64,000 nt of DNA from Chlorophyllum brunneum (Eukaryota > Basidiomycota > Agaricomycetes > Agaricales > Agaricaceae): positions 1,054,001 through 1,118,000 of the forward strand of contig OY756142.1 in assembly GCA_963576785.1 (NCBI GenBank). The letters run 5' to 3'. The position numbers and the translations under genes are program-made. A model generated the notes under the pieces. It was not told where the DNA came from. It worked only from the letters and a program-made list of their open reading frames with translations, and ran no database searches. Position 1 is the first letter of the stretch. Every line of letters begins with the position of its first letter. This document shows, one piece after another, positions 50,994 to 62,700 of the stretch.

Positions 50994-53900
50994 CTATAAG
51001 AGATCGACCACTCCGCGAGCCGGAGAAATAATGGCAGAAACTTTACTAGAGAAGTCTAGCACTCCCCCGCCCTCATAAGCAACCAGATCTGCTGAGTCGT
51101 CGTCTATACCTTGTACTCCGAGTAATTTCTCTAGGTCCGTGGTCACTAATGCATAAGCTTGCTTTTCGCTGATACGTCCGTTGGATTCCAGAGCGGCCTG
51201 GACCGCGCATTGTCAAGATATCCGCTTGAATTGTTTTCAGTCAACTCACCCACTGCACATCAAATCTTATATTTCTTGCCTCCCAAGCATCCCTCACCCC
51301 TAAACCGACGATAACACCATGGTCAAGTAATGTGACCAACGCAGTATCGTTCGTAATCGGTGGACCAGGTAAACTAGTCAATTCTTTGTGAGCGACTAAA
51401 CGGAATTAAAGCCTTCATGTCTCTGACATTCGTCGTTGGTCCCAAACAGTTGGGAATGGCCTAGTAGGACGCAGAACAACACCAACACCAGCATTACCTA
51501 TGCTTCGTTATGTAAAATGCCCAAAACCACGGTGTGATACACTCACTGATTTCCCTCGCGATCATATGCGCCTCAGACGCTCCGCTGAATACCAACCTCA
51601 TCCTCGATCCAATCTTGTACTCGACATCTGCTTTCAGAATCAAGAGAGATGCCATGATGTCTGCACTATGGACGTCGATGACCAGGGGAATGACACCCTA
51701 TCCGAAAATCTTTGAGTCCTCGGCCGGGGCTATCCTGACTGACCTTACCTCTGCAGCTTTTTTGAACCATTCACCTGTCTCCCTCTCATTTGACTCCCAG
51801 CCGTAGAGCAGCCTCCGTAGAGTCGCAATCTGGCTACTAACACTGGCACGCTTCTTCGGGAACAGGGGATGCGATCTACCCATAATAATGTGTAGGGCCG
51901 TCGCGTCCTGTAAGACTGCCCCTCGTTCCATGGCATGTGACGCGCCAGTTCTGAAGGTCGCGGACACACCAGCAATCATATTATCACCATATACGCTGAG
52001 GAAGAAAGGTCTCGCTAGTACCGAGGTGGCCATGGTCACCCCCGAACGGTATGCGGTTCTGAATTCTGGTCAGAGTGAGAACTACTGACACTGACGATAA
52101 AACATACAGTGCATTCCTGGTCCTGAACATCAACGCGTCCATCGTCCTTGCAACTGCTCCGACGTCATTCAGGATGGCTGGTACGTCTTCGAGCATCGCA
52201 TCATACTGCTCCCCATCTCCCGTCGACATCTCTGATGCAATTTCCTCAGTTCCGAGTAACGAACCAAAAGTCATCAGCCCAGGAGAGATAGAACCCCCTT
52301 TCAAATCCACTCTTGTCCCCTCCCTACTCGTAGCAATACAGGGCTGGCCAACACAAGCAATCTTGCCACCTTTTACAATAACCATGACACCGCCGTCTTT
52401 GTTATCGTCGTCTAGAGCGTTGATGATATCACCATTTCCCGCCCGCTTCCAAACCTGTTTCACATTCGTGAAAATGACCTCGCCTTGTTTCTGAATACCC
52501 TGTAAAGGCGGTAATCCGTCCCAAAGCACGGCTTGTTTCCTCTCTTCTTCCCAATTCGGGACCCTGGGTGCCCTTTTCCACTGATCACCCTCCTTACCTT
52601 TACCTACTTCCACGGGGCTGTCTTTATTCCTGAAAACGGGAATCTGCAGCAGACCGTCAATCCAGACTCGTTTCGGAGTTGCACCCAGCTGCAGCGGATG
52701 AGAATCCCACATGACGACGTCCGCGTCAGCCCCTTTTTCCAGTATACCGATACGATGCTCGAGCCCTGCTGCGATTGCGGGCGTAGAGGTCACTGATGCG
52801 AGCGCGAGATGTTCAGGGAGGCCGAAATAATGGACTTGCTGAGCTTCATGGAGGAGATACCTAGAGTTGATGATCGGGTGGTCCGTCTGTGGGTATGTTC
52901 AAACGTCAGCGCTCTCAGTGAACGACTATTTCAGCACCTTCATGATCACAGGGATATTCTGATCTGCCAGGATCCTACTTGCGAACTCTGATCCTCGATA
53001 TGACTCGCGTTTGTATCGATGATTCGTTGCAAAGATCGCGATTGCAGGTGTCCCCCCATACCTGTGCGGTCTTTTTAGGCGGTCATACAAAGTGGAGCTC
53101 TTCAGGTACCTACGCCCGCTTTAGAACTTCGGGGACGAGATATGCTTCAGAAGCATGATGGAAGGACGAGATTGGGAATTTGAACTCGTTGGTGAGCTAT
53201 TCAGACATCAGCTGTCAAAGTATACTCAAAAAGATGAGACAGGACTTGCCCTGACAATGGCGTCAAGGTCTACGGCCTCATAACAATGGTTTGCGATCTG
53301 ACTGCAGTCAACGATTCGCCACGGATCTATGCCTGTGGTGATCATACCTTAACCTTGCCCCTCAGGACATCAACCAACATCTCCCACTGTAGGTTCTCAG
53401 GGAACGCGTCTCTGAGCTCAGACCATAATCCGGCTTCGGCTTTTAAGCAATAGTCGTCTTGCATGACCTTGATCTTTCGGGCTTGCTCATATGCGGAGCG
53501 CAATGCCCACACGCTATCCATTCTGTTTCCATAGCTCTTCTGGTTTTCGCCGCAAGCCTGTCTACAGGGTGTGTAAATACTTCATCTCCGGGCTGTTGCA
53601 CTGCACTCACTTCATGTGTCTCCATCTTGGGTTACGGGGATCAGGTTCAGTTCCGTTTAGGCCAAACGGAGGTTCAATGATCATTGACGAGGCAGAACGG
53701 TCATAGGTCTTTCGGAGTTTCACCACGAATGCCTGGCCACCTTTAACGACAACCTCAACTGGCGGTTCACATTAGGTGCGTAAAGTAACTAACCGATCGC
53801 ATTTCCGCTGCCAGGTAAAATCTGTGCGGACGTAACTCCACCAGCAACCGCCAGTTCAAACCCATCATCGTGGGTGTTAAAGCCATCGATACTCCTCAGC

Positions 53901-54594
53901 CAGGGTAAAATGGGGCCATGTTTCGAATTCACGTCGAACGCTCCATTCATCAACGGCGCACTCAGCACTCCCAAATGCGAATGCAAGTCAACTACACATG
54001 ATCGATTCCAAAAAGGAAACCGATCAATCCAAGCACGAAGATATAGTTAGGATGCCAAACGTTCATAATTTCAGCAGGCAAGCTTAACGCACCAAGTCCA
54101 GGTGTAACCCAAGCACCACGTGCCTCAATGATTGTCAAATTCTCTGCTTCATCAATATCTCTTGCGGGAATCCATCCCACACCTCTGATGACACCCTTCT
54201 CGAGTAGGATATCCCCACGAATAACATCATTTCCATTATCTTTGCCCGTAAAAATCGTAGCATCCCGAATGAGGGTTGCGTTGTTCCCATACTCATACCT
54301 TTCCGAGGATTTTCTAGAGCGGAAGGTTTGAGGAACGACTGGTGTAGCTTTCAGTATAGCGCAGCGATTCAGGATTTCTTGTGCATTGACTGGGGGTTCG
54401 ATATGGTTCAAGTGGCCAGGGATGAAAGCACGAGCCAGGGAGCTGGACGAGCCGGCCAGGAAAGACGATGCGAGAAAAGTCAATGTTGCAAACCCAGCAG
54501 TCAGAATGGCAAACATAGGCATATGGAAGGACTTTGGAGCAGCCCACTTTCTCAGTGGTGCTCGAATATCAGGAGGCGGGGGCTTTGGAGACAT
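50994..54594 (-). CDS. Membrane-anchored amidohydrolase-family protein
   Basis: Metal-dependent amidohydrolase of the imidazolonepropionase-like superfamily. Start at 54594 (MSPKPPPPDIRAP). A single N-terminal membrane helix (FAILTAGFATLTFLASSFLAG region, about 54430-54530) suggests a type II anchor with the enzyme outside the cytosol. The metal ligands are all visible: HxH in VDLHSHLG (about 53975), His in NHCYEAVDLD (about 53300), His in SSFHHASEAYLVPE (about 53110) and Asp in MKTDHPIINSRYLLHEA (about 52920). LASVTSTPAIAAGLEHRIG and KGADADVVMWDSHP are typical of the family. A second, C-terminal segment follows (GGKIACVGQPC, TFGSLLGTEEIAS). The end reads RGVVDLL at 50994. Around 930-960 aa, many introns. 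Substrate unknown; a sugar- or peptide-related amide is only a guess. Confidence 0.85.
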
Positions 54595-54874
54595 AGTGAT
54601 AGTCAAGGTGCAGGTGTGCTCAGGCAATACCTTGGTAATAAGGACAAGGGCAACATGCCGCATGCATACCGTGTGTGCATGTTAACCTGATTAATTAATT
54701 GATGGGTATCCGACCGGATGCTTCAGACAAGGTGGCCGGGTAGGTTCGTTTCTCACCTCACATGATTCACCATGCAAGGGCATTGCAGAGCTATTGAGAA
54801 ATTGGGAACGCATCTGAGATGAATGTTGTATATAAGACAGCACGGTACACGTTTATGCCACGCTCCCCTGTCCG

Positions 54875-57257
54875 CTAAGTATTTGAGCTTGAGCTCGAGC
54901 CAGAAGAGTCGGAATCGGAATCGGAAATCTGGCTCAAGTGGGAAGAAACGCTGGGAATTGTGGTGTTCTCAGATCCTGCTCTCGTGACGTCAGCACTATT
55001 GATGGCCTCAACGTCTGGAATGGCCGCGGCGCTCGTCACTTTGCGCTCCTTGCGTTTCTTCGCAGACTGCGACAGTGGCGGAAGGTGCGCTTTCTTAACT
55101 CTTAGGATATCCATGATCTCTGTGTAAGGTTTAGTCCTGTGACGACACAAGGTGTGGGAATTAGTCTTGCCTGCGTGTGACATGGTTTCGTAGCCCTTAA
55201 TGCCGCGCTTCATGGTGAGCCAACGGCGTTGGAGGGTGTGTGCACTCCAGAGGTTCCAGTCTGGATCAGAGAGCGTTTTCCAATCAATTTCAGTGTCATC
55301 TCGAACGCCTAGCGAGTCGACTCTGTTGCAGAATTTCAGTTGAAGGAATAACCACATGGCTTTCAATAACCCTTACTTGTGCACAAGAATGAATGCGTCT
55401 TGTTGACACCAACGTGGCTTCAGGCCCTGGTTCTTGACAGTCTTGCTCAGAGCATCGGTCCTGGAACGGTCGTAAATCACGAGTTCAGACGAATGGAAAC
55501 CTGGGCGCACCATTTAATACGACATTGTTGGCGACCTCTCCTGCCTCCCATGAGCTCACTGACTCTTCCCCAGAACACATCGTTATCGATATCTTTCCCT
55601 TGCTTTATCGTCATATCAGTAACAATCTTGGTTAGCAGTTCTTCCTCTTCCTTTGTCCAGGTCCCTGAAGGAATTGTAAAATTACTATGACGGCTTCACG
55701 AAGACTTACCAGTGACACGGATTTCGCGGTTTTGAATATGATTGCGGAACCGATCTCGACAATCCGAGGACATTCTCCCGACACGTACACTGACTTTTTC
55801 CCATTGCTGGCCAAGGTCTACTACCGCTCTTGTTTTTTTATTTATTTACTCGGAATCGAGAACGCAGGTAGGAAATACTCACTGCTTAAGTCTGGCATCT
55901 TCGTCGGCCAACCATTTACCTTGTTGCTTGAGGGGATGGTATGTTCTTCGGACATGATGGTATACAGCTATGATAGGGCGTAGTGGCACAGCAGCAGCTG
56001 GTAACAAGGGACGAAACTTAGCAGAGGAATTGAAGGACAGATATTAGGCGTACTGATCGAGCGCCAGAACACCATTGAGTTTGCTCGATTTTCTTTCGGG
56101 AAAATGGTTTCTTGTAATTCTTCGTCCGTGCAGCCGTATTCCTGAAGTTTGCGTTTAGCGAAAGGCTCGATGATACAGGAGAAAAACTAACATCTTTGTA
56201 GTGCGCAATTGCTTCATGCAAACACTGCTCTTCTATAGCGGAGAACTTTCCTTTCTTATAGACAAGACCTAACCCCGTAGATTGATAATAATTCGATAAG
56301 ATAAAAATGTACAAACCAACCTTCCGTTTGGACAAGTTCTGTCAATTTTGAAGCATTGAGCCACCTGTTGGCAAGCAGTTCTGCATGCACGGGATTACCA
56401 TGTTGTTCCGGGACTGGCGGGGTCGTGTCCACGGACTTGATGGGAGCGGATTTCTTGGGAGGGATTCCAAGGATAGCATTGGAAGGTGCTGGGTGTTGAC
56501 TGACTGGTATCGGTTGCTGAGGTGTTGTCATGGGATAAAACATGGGTTCCGGGGGATATGATGTTAAGGATGGGACATTAGCAGCCGCGGCGGCTTCCCC
56601 CAAGGTCTTGAGAACATTTGCGATCTTTGTAATATCCAGATCTTGCAGGACGCGAATAACATCTTCGTTAGAGCCGAAAGACAGATCGGAGAACGGAATT
56701 CCCATATTGGAAAACGAAGAGGGATCAGGAATAGGGTGCGGGAGAAGGGGATAAGGAGGGGCGATTGTCATGAAGGGGGGGTGGCCGTTTGGGAGAACTG
56801 GTACATGACACTGTGGATCAATTTGCCCTGCAAATGGCGAATTTAGCATTTCAGGGGAAACACCAGCGGCGGCGGCCACAATTGCGGAGAGTAATGCTGC
56901 GGTGGATGCTTGAATATTGGCATCTATTTCATCGACAGGTGGCTGGGGCGGAGGGACAGCTGTGGGTTCCTCTGCAGTATCCTTGGCCTTCCCCTTGTCT
57001 TTTTTTTTGGTTTTCCTTTCTTCCCCGGTAGAATCGATTGCATGTTCTGGATGCTGGTCGAGAGGGGCTGGAACAAGAGAGTTGGTGTCTGAGGATTGGC
57101 TCTCGTGGCGTCTGCGCTTTTGCTTGGCGTCTAGATCTGGGCCGTGGATATTTGCACCGTCACAAGAACGCTTTTTTTTCTTTTTCTTTGCAGGCTCAGA
57201 GGGATGGGATTCGGGCACGGACGCGGGCTGGGCAGAGGAGGGCAGGCCTGACTGCAT
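54875..57257 (-). CDS. REB1/TTF1-like Myb DNA-binding protein
   Basis: Probable DNA-binding factor of the Reb1/TTF1 group, which in yeasts terminates Pol I transcription and organises chromatin. Start at 57257. The first 100 residues carry Lys-rich nuclear-localisation-like runs (AKKKKKKRS, KTKKKDKGKAK). A long disordered Pro-rich part and a helical segment (NEDVIRVLQDLDITKIANVLK) follow. Short exons between 56340 and 55690 give KKGKFSAIEEQCLHEAIAHYK (Myb-associated). GTWTKEEEELLTKIVTDM (about 55600-55680) and RGRQQCRIKW form one Myb repeat. DWKTLSDPDWNLWSAHTLQRRW and KRGIKGYETMSHA form the next. The C-terminus is acidic and Ser-rich (DSDSDSSGSSSSS), stop at 54875. Direct binding to rDNA is inferred from the family. 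Confidence 0.8.
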
Positions 57258-57291
57258 TTAGGGTGGGCTCGAGAGAGAGACAGAAGAGGCG

Positions 57292-57326
57292 GTCACAGGT
57301 ATGTCTCCGTCACAGGTGTCACAGGT
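57292..57326 (-). repeat. Three copies of the 9-mer ACCTGTGAC upstream of the REB1-like gene
   Basis: On the plus strand GTCACAGGT occurs at 57292-57300, 57309-57317 and 57318-57326; the last two abut. All three are identical and in the same orientation. They fill most of the 78-bp gap between the CCDC97-like stop (57336) and the REB1-like ATG (57257). The reverse strand carries ACCTGTGAC, so the site could bind a transcription factor or lie in the 5' UTR. Confidence 0.65.
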
Positions 57327-57335
57327 GTATTTAGG

Positions 57336-58114
57336 TCAGTCGTCCTCGTCAAACCACCGATCCTGCGTTTCCCGGTCATCATCCACATCCAGGCTCTCGT
57401 CGTAGTCTACTCTGTCGTAATCAATGCCCTGTACTTTCTGTCAATCTCTGTCTCCACATTAGCTCTCATCCTTACCGGTAGAAGTCCGTAGATAAGTCGC
57501 TCCCGTACCAGTCTCTCAAAGTGGCGTTGCTTCTCCTCCCCGCTCTCCTCTTCAACACCATTCCCTTCGTCCTCTCCGCTTTCATCCTCCTCCTCCTCCT
57601 CTTCCTGTGGAGCTGCGCTAGTTCCAGCCAGCTCTCGTCGGATTACCTTCACTCGCTCAGCCTCACGCTCCTCCTCATAGTCTCCAAGTAGATTTCCCAG
57701 CTTTCCAACATGCTTCTTTTCCCCCTTGAGGAATTCGCTTTGTACCCACTGCTTCTCTTCTTCACCTTCTTCTCGCCCCCTCCTTTCCCTCCCCTCCCAC
57801 AGCTCAGGCCATCTGTTCCGGGCAGAGACAAAGTCCAGCTCCGTTGGATGCGTGTTCACATATCTCAGACGCCTATTACGAATAGGTATAAGAGTTGTCC
57901 TGAGTTTCGGGGTGGTGATGCAACTGAATTTACAAAGGATGTTAGGAGGGAGTTGCGATAGGTGCTTTCTCAGAAACGGGATGGTTGAGGTCTTTGGTGA
58001 AGGTTCGTAATCTTTTGGAAGGCCGAGATACAGAAGGACCGCTCTTTCGTCAAAGTCCGAAGGCTCCATTGGAGGTTGGGAGAGACGAGCGGGACGTCTT
58101 CGATATCCCATCAT
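57336..58114 (-). CDS. CCDC97-like protein (DUF2052)
   Basis: Fungal relative of CCDC97, a protein linked to the SF3B splicing complex in animals. Start at 58114 or 58069 (MEPSDFDERAVLLYLGLPK); the second start matches family N-termini better. RTTLIPIRNRRLRYVNTHPTE is the conserved start. Long acidic and Glu-rich parts follow (around 57560-57800), with HFERLVRERLIYGLLP as the core of the family. A short intron after YGLL then leads to GIDYDRVDYDESLDVDDD and RWFDEDD, the characteristic acidic tail with stop at 57336. Two exons. Upstream of the REB1-like gene on the same strand, 78 bp apart. Confidence 0.85.
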
Positions 58115-58201
58115 TTACCCAAACTAGGTCATGTGCCGTCATATGGTCAAGTGCACACTTCTATCCTACAGACCACCACTCCGAGCCTTTCCGACCTCGT
58201 C

Positions 58202-59548
58202 ATGTCTCAACAATTCAACGCCGTCGCGGGTCCATCTCAGCAACATTCAGACACCAGCTCGCTACATTACCACCGATGCTGGTGGTCGTGGTGTCGCCGC
58301 AGCTGCTATACGAGAAGAGAACTGGTGGATCATATTAGTATCGAGCATGTGCAAACAGCCCAACCGGAGCGATTGCAAGACATTCTGGGCCGCAAAAAAG
58401 CGGAGGATGGCTATTGGGACTCGCTCAATTTTTCGAGTTTGCCATTGTTGCCTTTCAACTCGCATCCACGGACAGAGGCTTCAATTCAGCAAGAATCTCA
58501 ACATGAACGTATGTTCGATTCGACCCACCAGTTCAGAGGCGAGCTAATCTTTGATCCAGGTAAATCTTTGGACTACATCCCCTCATCTCTCCCATCACCA
58601 CCCGCTTCTACCCCTCACGATGCTCCGAGTACCCCTCTACAAGATCCGGCGGACCTTCCAATGAACACCGCTACGCTACTGGGTCCCCATCCGACGCTCA
58701 AGCCACCAGAACCACTAAATGGACTCTTCACTCCCCCGTCAAAACGTGACTCTTCTGACGCCCGCACTTCTACACCAACATTTGTTTCTTTACGCTCACA
58801 GCCAAACTCGCCTAGCGTTTGCGATTATAACATACCCGATTCTCCGTCTTTCAATTCCCTGGTGGACGAGGCCATCAATTCCAAGTCCAGCCGCTCTGAA
58901 GTACCTTACGACGAAGACTTGTTCCCTCGATCGGAGGAATCCTCTCAAGCCTCTGTACTCAATCAATTGACGCAGGGGATATCTGATGAGGAAAATTACG
59001 TCATGCAAGACGAGAATCTGAAAAACGCACACGAGAGTATGGTCGTCGACACCCCTCTCACAATCCAACCAATCGTCGACCATCGCTCAAACTCTCCACC
59101 TAACGAAGCTGAAACAGTTTCCCAAGGCCACCAGAAATACCCTTTCCAATCACCATCGAATTCCGTTCCCCGTGTACCTCCCAGTCCGCCTTCCCGCCTA
59201 CATTCGCCGACATACTCCATTGGTATTGGAACGCCAGTTCCACGGCAATCTTGGTACCAAGCACCGCGTCGTTGGTCATCCCAAAAGACGTCAGCCTCAG
59301 AATTGGGTCAGGCGCAGCCCTTGGTAAAAATTGAACCAGCAGTTGCTTCCCCGGCCTCTCCAGGGTCACACTCCGGCATCGTGCACTCGAGCCCTACAGT
59401 AGCCTTTGTCGTCTGCCCAGAGTCCCAGGCAATATCTCAAACCAATCAGTCACAATGTTGGACGCAAACAGAGAGCCAACTGCTCACTTCATACCCCCCT
59501 TTACTTACACAGGCACCATACGAGAGTCAAAGTATGAGTCAGGACTGA
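58202..59548 (+). CDS. C2H2 zinc finger protein, single exon
   Basis: Possible transcription factor. The ATG at 58202 gives 448 aa without introns. One zinc finger is visible at residues 26-49: CWWSWC (C-x4-C), 12 residues, then H-x4-H (DHISIEH), a spacing that fits C2H2. The rest is disordered and rich in Ser, Pro and Gln, with many SP/TP sites (for example SLPSPPASTPHDAPSTP) and no second finger. The C-terminus is Gln/Ser-rich (SQDestype end). The CCDC97-like gene lies upstream in the opposite orientation (87 bp between ATGs). The frame stays open upstream to 58076, but without an ATG. Target genes unknown. Confidence 0.75.
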   Translation: MSQQFNAVAGPSQQHSDTSSLHYHRCWWSWCRRSCYTRRELVDHISIEHVQTAQPERLQDILGRKKAEDGYWDSLNFSSLPLLPFNSHPRTEASIQQESQHERMFDSTHQFRGELIFDPGKSLDYIPSSLPSPPASTPHDAPSTPLQDPADLPMNTATLLGPHPTLKPPEPLNGLFTPPSKRDSSDARTSTPTFVSLRSQPNSPSVCDYNIPDSPSFNSLVDEAINSKSSRSEVPYDEDLFPRSEESSQASVLNQLTQGISDEENYVMQDENLKNAHESMVVDTPLTIQPIVDHRSNSPPNEAETVSQGHQKYPFQSPSNSVPRVPPSPPSRLHSPTYSIGIGTPVPRQSWYQAPRRWSSQKTSASELGQAQPLVKIEPAVASPASPGSHSGIVHSSPTVAFVVCPESQAISQTNQSQCWTQTESQLLTSYPPLLTQAPYESQSMSQD

Positions 59549-59770
59549 ACTTATTCTCAGTTTTACTTGTTTCCTTTGTACCATTGTCGTATTTACCACT
59601 CCCGACACGTATATTATATACATAGTCACTAATGGGCGTCTGAGACTCTTCGGACCCCCGTGACGTTCACATCAAGCCACGCCAATCTTCATCCGCAGTT
59701 CTCCCTTGTCGTTCATCCTACTAACATCTCTATCCCAATCGCAGCCTCATAGTGGCAGTGGGTGGTGATC

Positions 59771-62700
59771 ATGGAAATCGGAATTTTACGCATACCCCAC
59801 GAAGCTAGTCGTTGGGATATTATTCGTGCGATAGCCAGCGTCGTCCACTCGGACGAATTCCGCCCTCAGGGAACTCGTAAGGAAAACTTTTCCCTCGAAC
59901 TTTCCAAAAGCAATGTTAGCGAGGTTCGCAATGGTGGAATGGGACATCTTGTTCTTCCATCAGAGATACTTGGGATTAAATTCCTGCGATATGCAGAGGA
60001 AAACGCTATCCGTGTCGAGGATCCTGCCACTGGGCAGAAGAAGAAACTCAAATTCTTTAGAACGGAACGCGCGAGACAGCCGTCAAAGCCAACGATTGAA
60101 AAATTGGCGAAAACGCCGTTCGTGGAACCAGATAATGAGGAGGCGCATCAGGGGAAACTCGCTGAACTGGCTCATCAATTCCGTGTTGACTCCGTCCAGT
60201 TTGGTGTTTTCTATCGTGATCGCTATCCCTCCAACGACGGAGAGCGTCTTTTACCTCGGTCTTTCTCCGTCGAATTCAGACAGGACCTTGTAGACGATGA
60301 TGTGGGGTGGCTCAAGTTTGAATATGATCACAAGCTCATCCAGATAATGGTCAGTCTCTTTGTATAATCTTTAATGGTGACTTGAAGAGCATCTTGAAGA
60401 TTTGTAACCCTGTAACTGGCGCGCTTGGCCGTAGCATTGCCATCAATCTCTCCTCCATCCAGAAAATTGGCGTCGGATATGACGGAAAACCTTGTGAGTA
60501 CATTGTTCTCCTCTTTCGGGAATGCTCTCTCGAATACACCCTCACTAGATGTCTGTTTCGATACCCTGACCCCGCCAGTCCTCGAATCATTCCAGTACTA
60601 CCGCTCACAAACGGGGGATCGTTACAAGGACGAACAGAAATACATACACCGTATCGGTGCCCTCAATGATGCCCACCGCGTCGTCGCACCGTTCGCACCA
60701 CACCTCCGGATTCTCCTCTACAGGGACTCCGTTGACGATGTTCTCGATAAGTTTGTGACGATGTGCAAGGCTTCCAGTATCTCTGAGCAACTTATCATTC
60801 GTTGCGATCGCCCTAGAATGCCCCAGATTGACGCTTCTAACCGTGGCTTTTTCACGATGAAGAAACTCTATCGTTTGGGACAGGAAATCTGCAGCTTCCC
60901 CTGGCCAGTGGGCTTCCAGCTGGAAGGTTTACTGTACAACGGTCTTCTTCATACTGAAGAACTTCAGGCCCTACTTCCGCGCGTCAGGAAACTCTGTAAA
61001 GAACATTCTCAGCGCAATCATGCATACGTGGATGACCTCCTCCGTAAGTATGCAGAATCTCTACGGGACCGTGAACCTCGCGAGAGCCCAATGAATTGTT
61101 TCGATCGCATCCGGAAGAAATACGTCCCACCGAGGATTACTCTCGGCACTTTTCGCTGTCGACATATTACTTTCGCCCCTACCCGTATGCTCATAGAGGG
61201 ACCCTACGCAACTCAGTCCAACCGAATCATCCGTCAATTTGCCGGTTATGAAGAGTTTTTCATCCGTGTTGATTTCCGGGATGAAGATAGACTGCAGTAC
61301 CGGTGGAGTAGAGAAGTTGATGGAGCTACCTTCGTTCGCGAACGCGTCGGGACAATTTTGAAGAACGGTTTCCAAATCGCTGGAAGGCGCTTCGAGTTTC
61401 TGGCATATTCTTCCTCAGCTCTGCGAGAACACGCTGTTTGGTTCATGTGTCCTTTTGAGCATAATGATCCGAAATACGGCTGGGTCGATTCGACAAAAAT
61501 TCGGGAACAGATTGGAGATTTCAGGGGCTCGGATCTTATAAAGCAGCCTTCCAAATATGCCGCCAGATTAGCTCAAGCATTTACTGCTACTGAGGCATCC
61601 GTATCGATCAAGAAAATAGAGTGGGAAGAGATAGAGGACATCAAACCACGGAACTTTGAGGAGGATGAGAAACCCAGTCAATACTTGTTCACAGACGGTG
61701 TTGGATCCATCTCAGAATCTCTGGGAGATAAAATCTGGGCAGAGTTGTGCTCAAGTCGCAGGGATCACGGTGAACGATCGATTAAGCCGTCTGCAGTATG
61801 TGCCCCCCAAATCCAACTGATGGCCAAAGCTCAAATAATCTGCAGTACCAGATCCGTTTCCTGGGATACAAAGGCGTAGTTGCGGTAGATGAGCAGCTTG
61901 ACAAGACAGGCGGAGGTATCCATATGCGCTTGCGAAAATCGATGCGCAAGTTCCAGGTCGCAAATGATGATGTTGCAATGATTGAAATCGCTCAGTCATT
62001 TGCGCACCCGAACGTATGCTATTTGAACAGGTGAGACAACCATGCCAGTGCGCCTGAGCCTTAATAACGTTTGGTGTTGCCCCGCCAAATACGCAGGCCA
62101 TTGGTTATGCTCCTTGAGGATCTCGGTGTAAGCAAGGACGCCTTCTTGGCACTTCAGGACAAGGAAGTTGCCGAAGCTCGAACCATACATGACAGTATTG
62201 ACCATTTCCGGTCTGTTCTATGGGGACATGGTCTCGGACGACCGTTCAGATTCTCTTACTTGGTCAAGCAGCTACAGGACCTAAGTTTGGAAATCAACAG
62301 CAAGAATCCCGACAAATTTAACATCGACACCCCATTCCTAAAGCAAATACGAGAAGTTGCTATGATGGACATCATGAGAGATATCAAACATAGCGCAAGA
62401 ATTTTGGTGCCTGACAGTCATCTTCTTGTTGGAATCGTGGATGAAGGCCCAGCCTACGTCAATGCTGGGTTTGAAAACGTCTACTGTCTACCCCCAGGAT
62501 TCATTTATGGTGAGCAGGAAACACACCTACCTTTAACCCGACAATGATCGTTGTTAGTTTGCGTCCAAAGGGCTTTCGACCAGGAGCCAGAGTGGTTAGA
62601 AGGTCATTGTATGGTTACCCGCAGTCCGGTCGCACACATAGGAGATGGTACGTGTTTGCGACTCTGAATGGAACTAGTGACTCAGGAAGAGCATTAGTTC

